Source of the DNA: an uncultured Chryseobacterium sp.
Lineage (GTDB): Bacteria; Bacteroidota; Bacteroidia; Flavobacteriales; Weeksellaceae
DNA: 64,000 bases
Assembly: GCA_913774355.1 (NCBI GenBank)
Contig: CAJYGB010000006.1
Coordinates: 248,001-312,000 of the forward strand
Direction: 5' to 3'
Positions within the stretch are counted from its first letter, which is position 1. Each line of letters starts with the position of its first letter. A program made the position numbers and the translations under genes. This document shows, piece after piece, positions 8,110-16,958 of the stretch. The notes beneath the pieces are model-generated. The model saw nothing but the letters and a program-made list of their open reading frames with translations. It had not been told where the DNA came from and made no database searches.

Positions 8110-8628
8110 TCAATTGGCACTTCCGGGCATACTCATCTCTGAAATACGGCTAAGATCCACAGAATCATTGGCCATATCGTATTTTACATACATGATCTTC
8201 CACTTCTGCTTCATTGCCTCTTCCATTGACGGATAATGGTCTTTAATTATAAAATGTTCTTTCATCCGGTTAAAATCCTTATAATCCAGCTGAAAAATAT
8301 CTTTAAGCTTTTCAGATACCAGAAATTCGTAACCCTTATATTTGAAATACCCGTATCTGCCATTTTCAAGATCATCTTCCCTTTTAAAAAAATTCTCTTT
8401 TACAACAACAGGCTTATTATTGGTAAATAAAATCTCCGCTTTTTTTTCTTTCGGAATTGATATTCCTGAAACCATGATGAATTTTTCCGGGTTTCCATTT
8501 CCCAGATCTTCAACGAATTTATCAATCTGTGCCGTTATTTTCTTATTCCTGACAATGTCATTTATTTCAGGATCTTTCTGACAGCCAAACCACAGTAATA
8601 CGATTATAACGGCAATGATATTTTTCAT
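8110..8628 (-). CDS. Hypothetical lipoprotein
   Basis: The 172-residue protein has a lipobox FGC placing the lipidated cysteine at residue 16, followed by QKDPEINDI. The mature part is mixed alpha/beta, with a repeated Lys/Glu/Tyr-rich pattern (RYGYFKYKGYEFLVSEKL) and no recognised domain. It is probably anchored in the periplasm or outer membrane. Nothing in the neighbourhood suggests a role. Confidence 0.65.
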   Translation of the reverse strand: MKNIIAVIIVLLWFGCQKDPEINDIVRNKKITAQIDKFVEDLGNGNPEKFIMVSGISIPKEKKAEILFTNNKPVVVKENFFKREDDLENGRYGYFKYKGYEFLVSEKLKDIFQLDYKDFNRMKEHFIIKDHYPSMEEAMKQKWKIMYVKYDMANDSVDLSRISEMSMPGSAN

Positions 8629-8661
8629 GTATGAATTTTTAATTTCATAAATGTAAGAAAT

Positions 8662-9045
8662 TCAAACCAGACGGCATGGGACTTCGAGGTCTTCCGTAAG
8701 ATAATAGCTGCAGCATAACCGGTGGTAGCCGTCGGCGATAATCAGCTTTTCATGATTGCCACGGACCAGAAGAATAGGAGAAAGCTTCTTGCTGTTCTTT
8801 ACTTTTTTAAGGTTTTCCTTTACATGGATGTTGTCTTTCGGGAGCAGAGGCAGACTACTCGCCCGGAAAATATCTTTCGATTTCTTTTGAATTGTTTTTG
8901 CCTGCTGCAGTTTCTGAACGAATGTGGCCGCGGTTTCAGGTTCAAAGATCAGTTCAAGATAATCCTGAGCGGCGGGAAAGTCGTGGTCTTCAGGCTCAGG
9001 CAGCCAGATGTTACTGTACTGAGCGGCTTTTTGTTTGGTATTCAT
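8662..9045 (-). CDS. Small ParB-like domain protein
   Basis: The 127-residue protein ends with a ParB/Srx-like core: a region on what to report (LSPILLVRGNHEKLIIADG) and then YHRLCCSYYL, corresponding to the DGxHR box of ParB-like nucleases and sulfiredoxin. Similar short proteins occur widely as conserved hypotheticals. It starts 11 bases after the stop of the MgtC gene and is probably cotranscribed with it. The activity is unknown; chromosome partitioning is unlikely because no HTH or ParA partner is present. Confidence 0.65.
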   Translation of the reverse strand: MNTKQKAAQYSNIWLPEPEDHDFPAAQDYLELIFEPETAATFVQKLQQAKTIQKKSKDIFRASSLPLLPKDNIHVKENLKKVKNSKKLSPILLVRGNHEKLIIADGYHRLCCSYYLTEDLEVPCRLV

Positions 9046-9056
9046 CGTATGCCGTG

Positions 9057-9701
9057 TTAAAATTGGTAAGCGTGGATTCTGGTGTCGTTCATCATCTGGT
9101 TGATAAGTTGCTGATGGCTATTGATGTTACCCATGATTTTCCAGGTGGTAGAAAAGCCATTGGCATCATAACGCTGGCGGACCAGGGAGAACTTCAGGCT
9201 GTAACGGTTAAAAAGGGTTTCACAATATTCAAGATCGTTCTGATCCAGGGTGGTAATCGAATATTCCCTGATCTTATGACGGTTGTCGATGAAATCCTGA
9301 AAATAAGAAAGAAAAGTGAGGATCAGCAAAACAAGCGCTACTCCCAACAATGCCAGGTAAATATGTCCGGAACCGATGCACATTCCCAGAGAAGCGGTTG
9401 CCCAGATGGTGGTTGCCGTCGTAATGCCGCCGATTTTATTATCATCCTTGAAGATAACGCCGGCCCCAAGAAATCCGATTCCGGTTACGATATTCGCCGC
9501 CAGCCTGTCCGGGTTGGCAATACCGATTTTCAGGGAAAGGATGGTAAAAAGGCAGGAACCGAAACTGATCAGGATGAACGTTCTTAATCCTGCGGATTTG
9601 TTGCGATATTCTCTTTCAGCTCCGATCAGGAGGCCGATGATAACGGAGATAACAATAAGTAACAGATCATTTCCGGTAGTCCACGTTCCGATTATTTTCA
9701 T
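9057..9701 (-). CDS. MgtC/SapB-family membrane protein
   Basis: The 214-residue protein has about five membrane segments in residues 10-135. It carries the family hallmarks GLLIGAEREYRNKSAGLRT (residues 23-41) and NIVTGIGFLGAGVI, and a cytoplasmic ACT-like C-terminal domain. MgtC-type proteins help bacteria cope with low magnesium and acid by acting on ATP synthase or phosphate balance; the role here is by family only. A -7 box lies 14 bases upstream of the ATG. The ParB-like gene follows after 11 bases. Confidence 0.88.
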   Translation of the reverse strand: MKIIGTWTTGNDLLLIVISVIIGLLIGAEREYRNKSAGLRTFILISFGSCLFTILSLKIGIANPDRLAANIVTGIGFLGAGVIFKDDNKIGGITTATTIWATASLGMCIGSGHIYLALLGVALVLLILTFLSYFQDFIDNRHKIREYSITTLDQNDLEYCETLFNRYSLKFSLVRQRYDANGFSTTWKIMGNINSHQQLINQMMNDTRIHAYQF

Positions 9702-9715
9702 GAGGTAATTAATAT

Positions 9716-9723
9716 CAAAAATA
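9716..9723 (-). promoter_or_regulatory. -7 box TATTTTTG of the MgtC gene
   Basis: A perfect TAnnTTTG match on the minus strand, 14 bases before the ATG at 9701. No clear -33 box is seen. Confidence 0.45.
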
Positions 9724-9778
9724 TAAAATAATGGGGTACGGAGTTGAATTGCGTTATTAAAATTTGATTAAATATAAC

Positions 9779-9813
9779 GGGCTGGAAGATGGGTGCTGGA
9801 GGCTGGAAGTTTT
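9779..9813. repeat. Dispersed GCTGGAAGATGGGTGCTGGA repeat
   Basis: This copy reads GGGCTGGAAGATGGGTGCTG followed by GAGGCTGGAAG. Related copies are at 54295-54326 and, inverted and decayed, at 23661-23694. It is a flavobacterial spacer repeat of unknown function. Confidence 0.6.
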
Positions 9814-9937
9814 ATAATCGAATACAGTCATATGCAAATCAAAAGCATTATGTATGTCTTATACGAACAATTATTTTTTAAACCTGCTTCTATTTTCAAA
9901 CGTTCTATGTTAACTTGCAAATAAATATGCTAAAAAA

Positions 9938-10918
9938 TTAATTGCCTACTTGTAAATAGTTTTTCTGATAAGGTATTTTGTTTCGCATTATTCCAAAGCA
10001 TTGTCTGAGTAATTTATTACATACAGCAATCAATGCGACTTTTTTGGATTTATTTTTCGACAAAATTCTTTCATATAGTTCCCTACATTGGCTGTTAAAT
10101 CTCATAGCTGTCCAAGAACACACATATAAAATGCTTCGTACATGCTTTTTTGTGGTCCTACATTTGCCAAGACTTTTCTTTTTGGTTCCTGATTCATAAA
10201 GACGAGGAGCTACTCCAAAGTATTTGGATATTTGTTTAGCATTGGCGAAATTTTTAAATCCATTGGTGGCTACCAGCAACAGTAAAGCCGTTTTTTCTCC
10301 AATGCCCGAAATACTACTTAATAAATCTACATCTCGCTTTAATTCTTCATCCTGAAGTCTTGACATCCGTGAGATTACTTTTTCTATCTCGCAGTCATGA
10401 TTCCTGATAAGTCTTTCATAATGTTTTATCGTTTCCTTGCTACACATTGCTTTTTGTTGAAGAGCCTTAAGCTTAAGACCATACTTTTTTTTCGCCTGTT
10501 CCAGATCATGCCAAAGATTTAATTCCTGATCAAGATATTCCAAAGTCTTACTTTTAGGAGTATACGGTCTAAATTCTACCTGTTCACCATACTCCCGAAT
10601 CAGTCTGGAATCTTCAGCATCAGTCTTACTGATATGATTCTTTAATTCGCCATATCTTTTTATACTTACTGGATTTACCATACTTACTTCGAAACCCAAT
10701 TCATGGGAAAAATATAAAATCTTGCTGCTATAAGCACCTGTGGCCTCTACTATAATCTTATATTCTTCTTTATCAAAAAAATTAAGATTACCTAAAATAT
10801 CTTTTCTAAGATTAGGAATATTACGTGTTATTATTACTCCCTCTGAATCCTTGTAATTAAGAGTAAGCATTTTCAAGCTAACATCTACTCCAATTACTTT
10901 TTTCTCTAAATTTGCCAT
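9938..10918 (-). CDS. IS110-family recombinase/transposase
   Basis: The 326-residue DNA recombinase has an N-terminal RuvC-like DEDD domain with Asp12 (GVDVS), Glu58 (VEATGAY), Asp100 and Asp103 (KTDAEDSRL). A helical linker (about 130-190) leads to a C-terminal Tnp20 domain with the helix-hairpin-helix-like SGIGEKTALLLL and the candidate catalytic Ser243 in LYESGTKKKS, matching the serine essential in IS621. The length is normal and no stop interrupts it. Relatives use a bridge RNA encoded in the noncoding end to choose donor and target DNA; the upstream region here fits such an RNA. Confidence 0.9.
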   Translation of the reverse strand: MANLEKKVIGVDVSLKMLTLNYKDSEGVIITRNIPNLRKDILGNLNFFDKEEYKIIVEATGAYSSKILYFSHELGFEVSMVNPVSIKRYGELKNHISKTDAEDSRLIREYGEQVEFRPYTPKSKTLEYLDQELNLWHDLEQAKKKYGLKLKALQQKAMCSKETIKHYERLIRNHDCEIEKVISRMSRLQDEELKRDVDLLSSISGIGEKTALLLLVATNGFKNFANAKQISKYFGVAPRLYESGTKKKSLGKCRTTKKHVRSILYVCSWTAMRFNSQCRELYERILSKNKSKKVALIAVCNKLLRQCFGIMRNKIPYQKNYLQVGN

Positions 10919-10924
10919 AAGAGT

Positions 10925-11145
10925 TTTCTTTATTTATTGGAAATCTGTTTTCCTGTAACCAACGTGGTAAGAGAATTTTACCTAAACAGCGTTCTATTCG
11001 GTTTTTAGAAAACAAGGAATAGGGATGGAGCGTTTAAATCGATATCGTAAGTATCAGCGCAAAGGCTATCTGTTTCCTATTCCTTTTTCCAAAAGTTATT
11101 CTTAAAATTAAGTCTTTCTGATTTATTACAAACTTACCACGCAAA
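10925..11145 (-). ncRNA. Candidate IS110 bridge RNA region
   Basis: The noncoding region upstream of the recombinase is rich in pairing on the minus strand. Outer arms CTTACCACG / CGTGGTAAG (11133-11141 with 10963-10971) enclose a perfect 10-bp stem AAGGAATAGG / CCTATTCCTT (11076-11085 with 11014-11023) with a loop of about 52 bases. Near the recombinase side is a CTAAA / TTTAG hairpin around 10981-11009. Position and size match the bridge RNAs of IS110-type elements. Exact ends and guide loops are not determined. Confidence 0.45.
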
Positions 11146-11150
11146 GTTTA

Positions 11151-11399
11151 TTTTTCATACTGTATTATGTCAGCTGGCAAAGAAAGGATCAGTAAACTGA
11201 TCTGATGAAGCGTATGCATAATCAATATGCTTTATCAGTAAAAATGCCGCTTTTCCTCTGTTCTTTAATCTATTAATGACGATCAGGTTTTGTATTTTAA
11301 GAAGTAACACTCTTGAGCATCTGTGAAAATTTATGGTGTTGAATTAAACCTGACGGGTTTTTGGAAACCCGTAAGGTTGGATTGGTGTCTGTAAAATAA
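11151..11399. other. Spacer between the IS110 element and guaA
   Basis: No gene is seen. It contains one AAACCT-type palindromic repeat (11346-11378), listed separately, and otherwise unstructured sequence. Confidence 0.4.
11346..11378. repeat. AAACCT...AGGTTT double-palindrome repeat
   Basis: AAACCTgacGGGTTT is followed by ttgg and AAACCCgtaAGGTT, so the whole unit folds on itself. Copies with the same plan are at 19945-19977 and 25676-25708. Confidence 0.7.
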
Positions 11400-11422
11400 A
11401 AAAAACCTCCCTTCCGGGAGGC
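11400..11422 (-). terminator. Rho-independent terminator of guaA
   Basis: On the minus strand, CCTCCC ggaa GGGAGG is followed by eight T residues, about 95 bases beyond the guaA stop. Confidence 0.8.
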
Positions 11423-11516
11423 CAAAAAAACACAAATGATGAAAAAAAATTATTTCGAAGTACAAAGGTATTCCGAAGAAATTTATTCTTTTATGAGTAT
11501 AATCAATCTCGTTAAA

Positions 11517-13046
11517 TTACTCCCACTCGATGGTTGCAGGCGGTTTACTTGAAATGTCATAGGCGACTCTATTGATTCCTCTTACCTCGTTAATGATCCT
11601 GCTTGAAACAGTATCTAAAAATTCATAAGGAAGCCTGCTCCAGGTCGCCGTCATGAAATCGATAGTATTTGCTGAACGGACAACCGCCGTATATTCGTAC
11701 GTTCTCTCGTCTCCCATTACGCCTACGGATTTTACCGGAAGCAATACCACGAAAGCCTGGGAAACTTTCTCGTACAAATCGTTTTTGTACAATTCTTCGA
11801 TGAAAATATCATCGGCTTCCTGCAGTATTCTTACTTTTTCAGCGTCTACGGCTCCGAGTATCCTGATACCCAATCCGGGACCCGGGAAAGGGTGACGATG
11901 TACCAGATGATGAGGAATACCCAGTTCTTCCCCTACTTTTCTTACTTCATCTTTGAAGAGTTCTCTTAAAGGCTCCAGCAGCTCGAATTCCATTTCTTCC
12001 GGAAGACCGCCTACGTTGTGGTGGGATTTGATTACGGCAGACGGCCCGTTCACCGACTGGCTTTCGATCACATCCGGGTAAATGGTCCCTTGTGCAAGGA
12101 ATTTAGCCCCTTCAATTTTATGGGATTCTTCGTCGAAGACATGGATGAATTCGTTTCCGATGATCTTTCTTTTGGCTTCAGGATCGTCAACACCGGCCAG
12201 CTTGGATAAAAATCTTTCGGAAGCATCTACCAGCTTGATGTTCATGTGGAAATGCTCTCCGTAATTATCCATTACCTTTTTACTTTCGTCTTTTCTCAAT
12301 AACCCGGTATCTACGAAAATACACGTCAGCTGATCTCCGATGGCTCTGTGTATTAACACAGCAGCTACCGAGGAATCTACTCCACCGGAAAGACCAAGGA
12401 TCACTTTCTGATCGCCTACTCTTTCACGGATTTCGGCTACGGTTTTGTCGATATAGTTGGTCAGTTTCCAGTTTTTCTCTGCATCACAGATTCCAAAAAC
12501 GAAGTTTTCCAACATTTTGCCGCCTTCTTCGGTGTGGGAAACTTCCGGATGGAACTGTACACAATAGATTTTCTTTTCTTCGTTGGAAATGGAAGCGATA
12601 ACACCGGATTTTGCATTTAAATCAAACCCTGCAGGCAGCTGTCCCACTTCGTCGAAATGGCTCATCCAAACTACGGAATTATTGGTTATGCCTTTTAATA
12701 AAGAAGATTCTTTTACGATTTCCAGGTGGGCTTTTCCGTATTCCCCTTTTACGCCTTTGTGCACTTTTCCGCCCAAAAGGTGCGCGGTAAGCTGCATCCC
12801 GTAACAGATTCCCAATACCGGGATTCCCTGTTCGTACAACTCTTTTTCTACAAGGTGGGCATTTTCTGCGTTTACGGAGCTTGGTCCTCCGGAAAGGATG
12901 ATTCCTTTCGGCTGTTTTTCAAGGATGGTTTCCAGAGGGGTGTTGAATGGTAAAATTTCGGAGTATACGCCCATTTCACGGATTCTGCGTCCGATCAGCT
13001 GGTTGTATTGGGATCCGAAATCCAATATGATAATACCGTTGTTCAT
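11517..13046 (-). CDS. guaA: GMP synthase (glutamine-hydrolysing)
   Basis: The 509-residue enzyme converts XMP, glutamine and ATP to GMP. It has a class I glutamine amidotransferase domain with the catalytic triad Cys81 (GICYGMQ), His166 and Glu168 (QFHPEVS). An ATP pyrophosphatase domain carries the P loop SGGVDS (220-225). The C-terminal dimerisation domain ends in KPPATIEWE, the family's standard ending. It lies downstream of purD with a repeat-filled 219-base gap that includes a terminator, so it may have its own transcription. All key residues are present. Confidence 0.97.
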   Translation of the reverse strand: MNNGIIILDFGSQYNQLIGRRIREMGVYSEILPFNTPLETILEKQPKGIILSGGPSSVNAENAHLVEKELYEQGIPVLGICYGMQLTAHLLGGKVHKGVKGEYGKAHLEIVKESSLLKGITNNSVVWMSHFDEVGQLPAGFDLNAKSGVIASISNEEKKIYCVQFHPEVSHTEEGGKMLENFVFGICDAEKNWKLTNYIDKTVAEIRERVGDQKVILGLSGGVDSSVAAVLIHRAIGDQLTCIFVDTGLLRKDESKKVMDNYGEHFHMNIKLVDASERFLSKLAGVDDPEAKRKIIGNEFIHVFDEESHKIEGAKFLAQGTIYPDVIESQSVNGPSAVIKSHHNVGGLPEEMEFELLEPLRELFKDEVRKVGEELGIPHHLVHRHPFPGPGLGIRILGAVDAEKVRILQEADDIFIEELYKNDLYEKVSQAFVVLLPVKSVGVMGDERTYEYTAVVRSANTIDFMTATWSRLPYEFLDTVSSRIINEVRGINRVAYDISSKPPATIEWE

Positions 13047-13088
13047 TTTTATAATTGATGAATAATGATTGATAATTAATGTTTAAAC

Positions 13089-13110
13089 GGGCTAAAGCCC
13101 CTATTGATGA
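13089..13110. repeat. GGGCTAAAGCCC palindromic repeat with CTATTGAT tail
   Basis: A 12-base palindrome GGGCTAAAGCCC is followed by CTATTGATGA. A cognate with a longer palindrome and the same tail is at 23465-23492. Confidence 0.55.
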
Positions 13111-13145
13111 AAAATGACTGCCGTTTCTGCAAAGACCACTGCCCC

Positions 13146-13230
13146 AGCCCTGATAGGAGCGGTTACCCCACAGCGGGCCGGCAAGGCCGGGGCGCGAGGA
13201 GTATGAGCGGATAGCAGGTTCCCGGCTCCT
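13146..13230 (-). repeat. Flavobacterial AGCGG...GAGTATGAGCGGATAGCAGG element, copy 1
   Basis: The plus strand reads AGCCCTGATAGGAGCGG, then TTACCCCACAGCGGG, then GCGCGAGGAGTATGAGCGG and ATAGCAGG. A second copy with the same blocks is at 27698-27775. Both lie immediately downstream of a terminator of a minus-strand gene (purD here). Elements of this type are widespread in flavobacterial spacers and have no known function. Confidence 0.75.
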
Positions 13231-13231
13231 T

Positions 13232-13257
13232 AAAAAAAAGCCCCGAAAAATCAGGGC
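13232..13257 (-). terminator. Terminator of purD
   Basis: On the minus strand, GCCCTGA ttttt TCGGGGC is followed by a run of eight T residues, 7 bases after the purD stop. Confidence 0.8.
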
Positions 13258-13264
13258 ATTATTT

Positions 13265-14503
13265 TTAAAACTTTCCGATGTCTTCTCTGTAGAAGCCGTA
13301 ATCGAAATGTACGTGACCAGCGTCTTCGTATACTTTTTTGCGGGCATCTTCGTACGTAGCTCCGGTAGCCACGATGTTCAGTACCCTTCCGCCGTTGGAA
13401 ACCACTTTGTCTCCTTTGCGGATGGCTCCTGCGTATAAAAGTTTGCTGTATTTCAGACGGTCTTCACCTACGATTTCAAAGCCTGTCTCAATATTTCTAG
13501 GGTAACCTCCTGAGCACATTACCAGACAAACGGCTTTTTCATCCTTGAATTTGAGTTCGATGTCTTTTCCTTCCATACAATCCTGGATCACATCCAATAG
13601 GTTGTTTTCCATCAAAGCCATCAGAACCTGAGTTTCAGGATCCCCGAATCTCATGTTATATTCAAGAAGGTACGCTCCTTTTTTGGTCACCATCAGTCCG
13701 AAGAAAATGATTCCTTTGAAGCTAAATCCTTCCGCTTTCAGTCCGTTAACGGTCGTTTCCAGAATATTCTTTTCAAAATCCGCGTAGTGTTCCTGGGTGA
13801 ATTCAGGGCTTGGTGCTACACATCCCATTCCTCCGGTGTTGTGGCCGGTATCCCCGTTACCTGCTTTTTTGTAATCTTTGGCAGCGATACATGGGAACAA
13901 TTTATTTCCGTTGGAGAAAGCAATAATGGAAGCTTCAAAACCGTCAAGGAATTCTTCGATTACCAGTCTGATTCCTGCGTCTCCGTAGATTCTCTTGATC
14001 ATGAAATCGTGGATGGTTGCTTCCGCTTCCTCACGGGTATCGCAGATCACCACGCCCTTTCCTCCGGCAAGGCCGCTGGCTTTTACCACCAACGGATATT
14101 CGTGATCCTGCACATAGGAAATGGCGTCATTGTATGAATCAAATACTTTGGCCGTAGCGGTTTTGATACCATAGGTCTGCATGAATTTCTTGGAAAATGC
14201 CTTACTTCCTTCGAGGCTGGCCACTTTCTGGTTCGGGCCGAACACTTTAAGGTCGTGCTTTTTAAATTCATCCCGGATCCCTGCAACCAGAGGAGCTTCC
14301 GGACCTACGATGGTAAGGTCTACTTTTTCCTTGATGGCAAAATCCCTGAGATCTTTAATATCGGGTATGTTAACGTTTTGTCCTATAACATCTGTCGTCG
14401 CATTTCCGTTAGCAAAAAACATTTTTGTAATTCTCGGGTCATTCTGAAGCTTTACTGCCAAAGCAGATTCTCTTCCCCCTTCACCTATGATTAATATTCT
14501 CAT
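13265..14503 (-). CDS. purD: Phosphoribosylamine-glycine ligase
   Basis: The 412-residue ATP-grasp enzyme joins phosphoribosylamine and glycine in step 2 of purine synthesis. Visible motifs are GEGGRE at the N-terminus, GPEAPLVAG, the ATP-grasp loop KASGLAGGKGV and NTGGMG. The central loop reads KASG where KADG is more usual, which is conservative. The length is normal. A TAnnTTTG box about 30 bases upstream suggests its own promoter in addition to readthrough from purH. Confidence 0.96.
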   Translation of the reverse strand: MRILIIGEGGRESALAVKLQNDPRITKMFFANGNATTDVIGQNVNIPDIKDLRDFAIKEKVDLTIVGPEAPLVAGIRDEFKKHDLKVFGPNQKVASLEGSKAFSKKFMQTYGIKTATAKVFDSYNDAISYVQDHEYPLVVKASGLAGGKGVVICDTREEAEATIHDFMIKRIYGDAGIRLVIEEFLDGFEASIIAFSNGNKLFPCIAAKDYKKAGNGDTGHNTGGMGCVAPSPEFTQEHYADFEKNILETTVNGLKAEGFSFKGIIFFGLMVTKKGAYLLEYNMRFGDPETQVLMALMENNLLDVIQDCMEGKDIELKFKDEKAVCLVMCSGGYPRNIETGFEIVGEDRLKYSKLLYAGAIRKGDKVVSNGGRVLNIVATGATYEDARKKVYEDAGHVHFDYGFYREDIGKF

Positions 14504-14533
14504 ACTTTATTTAATTAACTCGTCTATAATTTA

Positions 14534-14541
14534 CAAATATA
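14534..14541 (-). promoter_or_regulatory. -7 box TATATTTG of purD
   Basis: A perfect TAnnTTTG on the minus strand with a TTG 21 bases further upstream, 30 bases before the purD ATG. Confidence 0.5.
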
Positions 14542-14593
14542 TCATTTTGGACGGTATAAATACAATCCAGACTTATTTTTAATTCTATTTTAA

Positions 14594-16111
14594 TTAGTGT
14601 AAAAAGTGTCTTATTCCAGTGAACATCATAGGAATGTTGTGCTCATTGGCTGCATCGATGCTATCCTGATCTTTTACGCTTCCTCCAGGCTGGATGATAG
14701 CCGTGATTCCTTCCTGCGCGCAGAAATCCACGACATCACGGAATGGGAAAAAAGCGTCTGAAGCTAAAACAAGGGCACCTGAGAATTTCTCTTTCGCTCT
14801 TTCAATCGCCTGCTGGGTCGCCCAAATCCGGTTCACCTGTCCGCCACCGATCCCGAAAGCCTGGATTCCGTTGGATACCACGATCGCATTGGATTTTACA
14901 TATTTTACCACTCTCTGGGAAAACAGCAATGCTTTTCTTTGCTCTTCAGTAGGCTGGGTTTCAGTCACTACTTTGATATCGTCTGAGAAAATGCTGTCGT
15001 TGTCCTGAACCAGGATTCCGCCATCGATCTTTACCCAAGTCTGCTTATCGGAAACCGGGTTAACGATTTTAATGATTCTTAAGTTTTTCTTCTTTCTTAA
15101 AACTTCAAGGGCTTCCTCATCAAATTCGGGAGCCATTACGATTTCAAGGAACGTTTTGTTCAGTTCTTCTGCTGTTGCCGCATCGATTTTGTAGTTCATT
15201 GCAACAATTCCGCCAAAGATGGAAACCGGGTCGCATTCGAACGTTTTCTGATAGGTTTCAAGGGCTGAAGTTCCGATCGCCACTCCACAAGGAGTAGAAT
15301 GCTTAACGGCGCAACAAGCCATTTCTTCTTTAAATTCCGTAACCACTTTCCAGCAAAGGTCCATATCTCTTAAATTATTAAAAGACAATTCCTTACCACC
15401 TAGCTGTTCAAAATCCTTCATCGCTCCGTTCTCGAAAGTAGAAATGTAGTAAGCAGCCGTCTGATGCGGGTTTTCACCGTATCTCAGATCGGAAACTTTT
15501 TTGTAGGAAGCATTCAGATAAGCAGGATATTCTTCATCAAGCAGCATTCTTGAGATCGCCGCGTCATAAGCCGAAGTAAGGTTGAATACTTTTCCTGCCA
15601 GCTTTTTACGGGTTTCGATGTAGGTATCGCCGTTCTGTTCCATTTCTGCCTGTACAGCAGCATAATCTTCCACATCGGTAATTACCGTTACGGAATCAAA
15701 GTTCTTCGCCGCAGAACGAAGCATGGAAGGACCGCCGATGTCGATAAATTCTACCTTTTCGTGAAGAGAAATGTCTTTGTTTACATTCTCAAAGAAAGGA
15801 TACAGATTTACGATCACCATGTCGATCAGCCCGATTCCGTGTTCCTGAACAGTGTTCATGTGTTCTTCGTTGGAACGCACGGCCAACAGCCCGCCGTGTA
15901 CTTTCGGGTGAAGGGTCTTCACTCTTCCGTCCAGCATTTCAGGGAAATCGGTTACTTCATCAATCTGAATGGGATTTAAACCAGCGTCTTTCAAATGTTT
16001 GAACGTTCCTCCCGTAGAAATCAATTCATAATTCCGGGCTTCGAGAAACTGTGCAAATTCGGTTAATCCGCTTTTGTCAGAAACACTGATTAAAACTCTC
16101 TTTTTACTCAT
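14594..16111 (-). CDS. purH: Bifunctional AICAR transformylase/IMP cyclohydrolase
   Basis: The 505-residue bifunctional enzyme carries out the last two steps of IMP synthesis. The N-terminal MGS-like cyclohydrolase domain has STGGTFKHL and [14 protein letters not shown]. The C-terminal transformylase domain has LRYGENPHQ and the catalytic VKHSTPCG, and ends PFRDVVDF...[18 protein letters not shown]...RHFLH. Two small departures from the usual sequences (KHSTPCG for KHTNPCG, RHFLH for RHFRH) do not remove the catalytic Lys-His. It sits between purN and purD on the same strand. Confidence 0.97.
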   Translation of the reverse strand: MSKKRVLISVSDKSGLTEFAQFLEARNYELISTGGTFKHLKDAGLNPIQIDEVTDFPEMLDGRVKTLHPKVHGGLLAVRSNEEHMNTVQEHGIGLIDMVIVNLYPFFENVNKDISLHEKVEFIDIGGPSMLRSAAKNFDSVTVITDVEDYAAVQAEMEQNGDTYIETRKKLAGKVFNLTSAYDAAISRMLLDEEYPAYLNASYKKVSDLRYGENPHQTAAYYISTFENGAMKDFEQLGGKELSFNNLRDMDLCWKVVTEFKEEMACCAVKHSTPCGVAIGTSALETYQKTFECDPVSIFGGIVAMNYKIDAATAEELNKTFLEIVMAPEFDEEALEVLRKKKNLRIIKIVNPVSDKQTWVKIDGGILVQDNDSIFSDDIKVVTETQPTEEQRKALLFSQRVVKYVKSNAIVVSNGIQAFGIGGGQVNRIWATQQAIERAKEKFSGALVLASDAFFPFRDVVDFCAQEGITAIIQPGGSVKDQDSIDAANEHNIPMMFTGIRHFLH

Positions 16112-16243
16112 TTTACTTTCGATTTTTTACTTTTTACAGCTATTTCAAACTGTAGACCGGTTCTTTCACCTCCGGTCTTTATTTTTACTTAGATTTTTAC
16201 TTGTTTGAGCACTTTGTTAAATGCTACTGCCGGGATCACTCAC

Positions 16244-16304
16244 TAACCACCCCGTCAAAAATTCTTTCTGAATTTTTGCCACCCCTCCAAGGGAGGGGAA
16301 TTTT
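16244..16304 (-). repeat. Double-hairpin element between purN and purH
   Basis: On the minus strand, CCCCTCCC ttgg AGGGG and AAAAATTC agaaa GAATTTTT lie in tandem and directly follow the purN stop at 16310. I recognise this composite (GGGGTGGCAAAAATTC) from Chryseobacterium spacers, but only one copy is in this window. It may act as a terminator or a messenger-stabilising structure. Confidence 0.55.
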
Positions 16305-16309
16305 CTTTA

Positions 16310-16876
16310 TTACCCGTTGCCCAATACTTTGTTGATGGCTTGCGGGAAGATCTCGTATTCTACCTGGTGGACTTTCTGAGCAACAGTTTCCGCGGTATCT
16401 TCTTCCGTTACCGGAAATGATTTCTGAAGGATGGCTTCCCCTTCATCGATTCCGGGTGTTACAAAATGTACGGTGGCACCGCTTTCTTTTTCCTTTGCTT
16501 CAATCACCGCTTCATGAACATGGTGCCCCCACATTCCTTTTCCTCCGAATTTCGGAAGCAGTGCAGGATGGATATTGATGATCTTTCCGGTCCAGTTTTC
16601 ACAGAATTCAGGCTTTAGAATGGATAAAAAGCCGGCCAATATGATGAGATCCGTACTTTCAGGAATAACTTTTGCCAGTTCGCTGCTGAAATTCTTTCCT
16701 CTCGGAATAAGAACATTTTCTATATTATGTCTTTTTGCCCTTTCCAGTCCGAAACATTCCCTGTCAGCTACTACCAAAGATACTTTTGCATTGGGGATTT
16801 CCCCGCTGTCGATGGTATCGATGATCCGCTGAAGATTGGTTCCTGAACCTGAAACGAGTACAACAATGTTTTTCAT
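16310..16876 (-). CDS. purN: Phosphoribosylglycinamide formyltransferase
   Basis: The 188-residue enzyme transfers a formyl group from 10-formyltetrahydrofolate to GAR. The phosphate loop GSGTNLQ (10-16) is present, as are the catalytic Asn and His in INIHPALLPKFGG and the Asp in TPGIDEGE. The full family length is kept. The gene lies between purM and purH, with 82 and 198-base gaps that both hold repeats. Confidence 0.96.
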   Translation of the reverse strand: MKNIVVLVSGSGTNLQRIIDTIDSGEIPNAKVSLVVADRECFGLERAKRHNIENVLIPRGKNFSSELAKVIPESTDLIILAGFLSILKPEFCENWTGKIINIHPALLPKFGGKGMWGHHVHEAVIEAKEKESGATVHFVTPGIDEGEAILQKSFPVTEEDTAETVAQKVHQVEYEIFPQAINKVLGNG

Positions 16877-16958
16877 AATTATAATGTAACCATATATCAG
16901 TATACCAACGTAACAATGTTTAAGATTGTTAAATTGCTACATTGTTATATTGGTAGAT
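16877..16958. repeat. Degenerate ACAATGTAAC-type repeat in the purM-purN gap
   Basis: Words such as GTAACAATGT, AGATTGTTAAATTGCTACA and TTGTTATATTGGTA form a self-complementary A+T-rich stretch. The same words (TTAACAATGTATCAATC, GATGTAACAAT) occur upstream of purM at 17955-17993. Confidence 0.5.

Larger units (their letters stand above)
9938..11150 (-). mobile_element. IS110-family insertion element (ends approximate)
   Basis: The element consists of an IS110-type recombinase gene (9938-10918) plus a structured noncoding region upstream (10919 to about 11150). IS110 elements lack terminal inverted repeats and usually make no target duplication, so the true ends cannot be fixed by eye. No second copy is in the window. 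The open recombinase frame and intact catalytic residues suggest a recent or active element. Confidence 0.75.

Noticed and set aside
8892..9587. Long plus-strand frame opposite the MgtC and ParB-like genes
   Set aside because: It is antisense to two well-supported genes and its translation has no domain and an unnatural composition.
11400..11470. Small RNA from TACCTTTG (11463-11470) to the guaA terminator
   Set aside because: There is no -33 element at the right distance and no conserved structure other than the terminator, so it is simpler to read this as the guaA 3' UTR.
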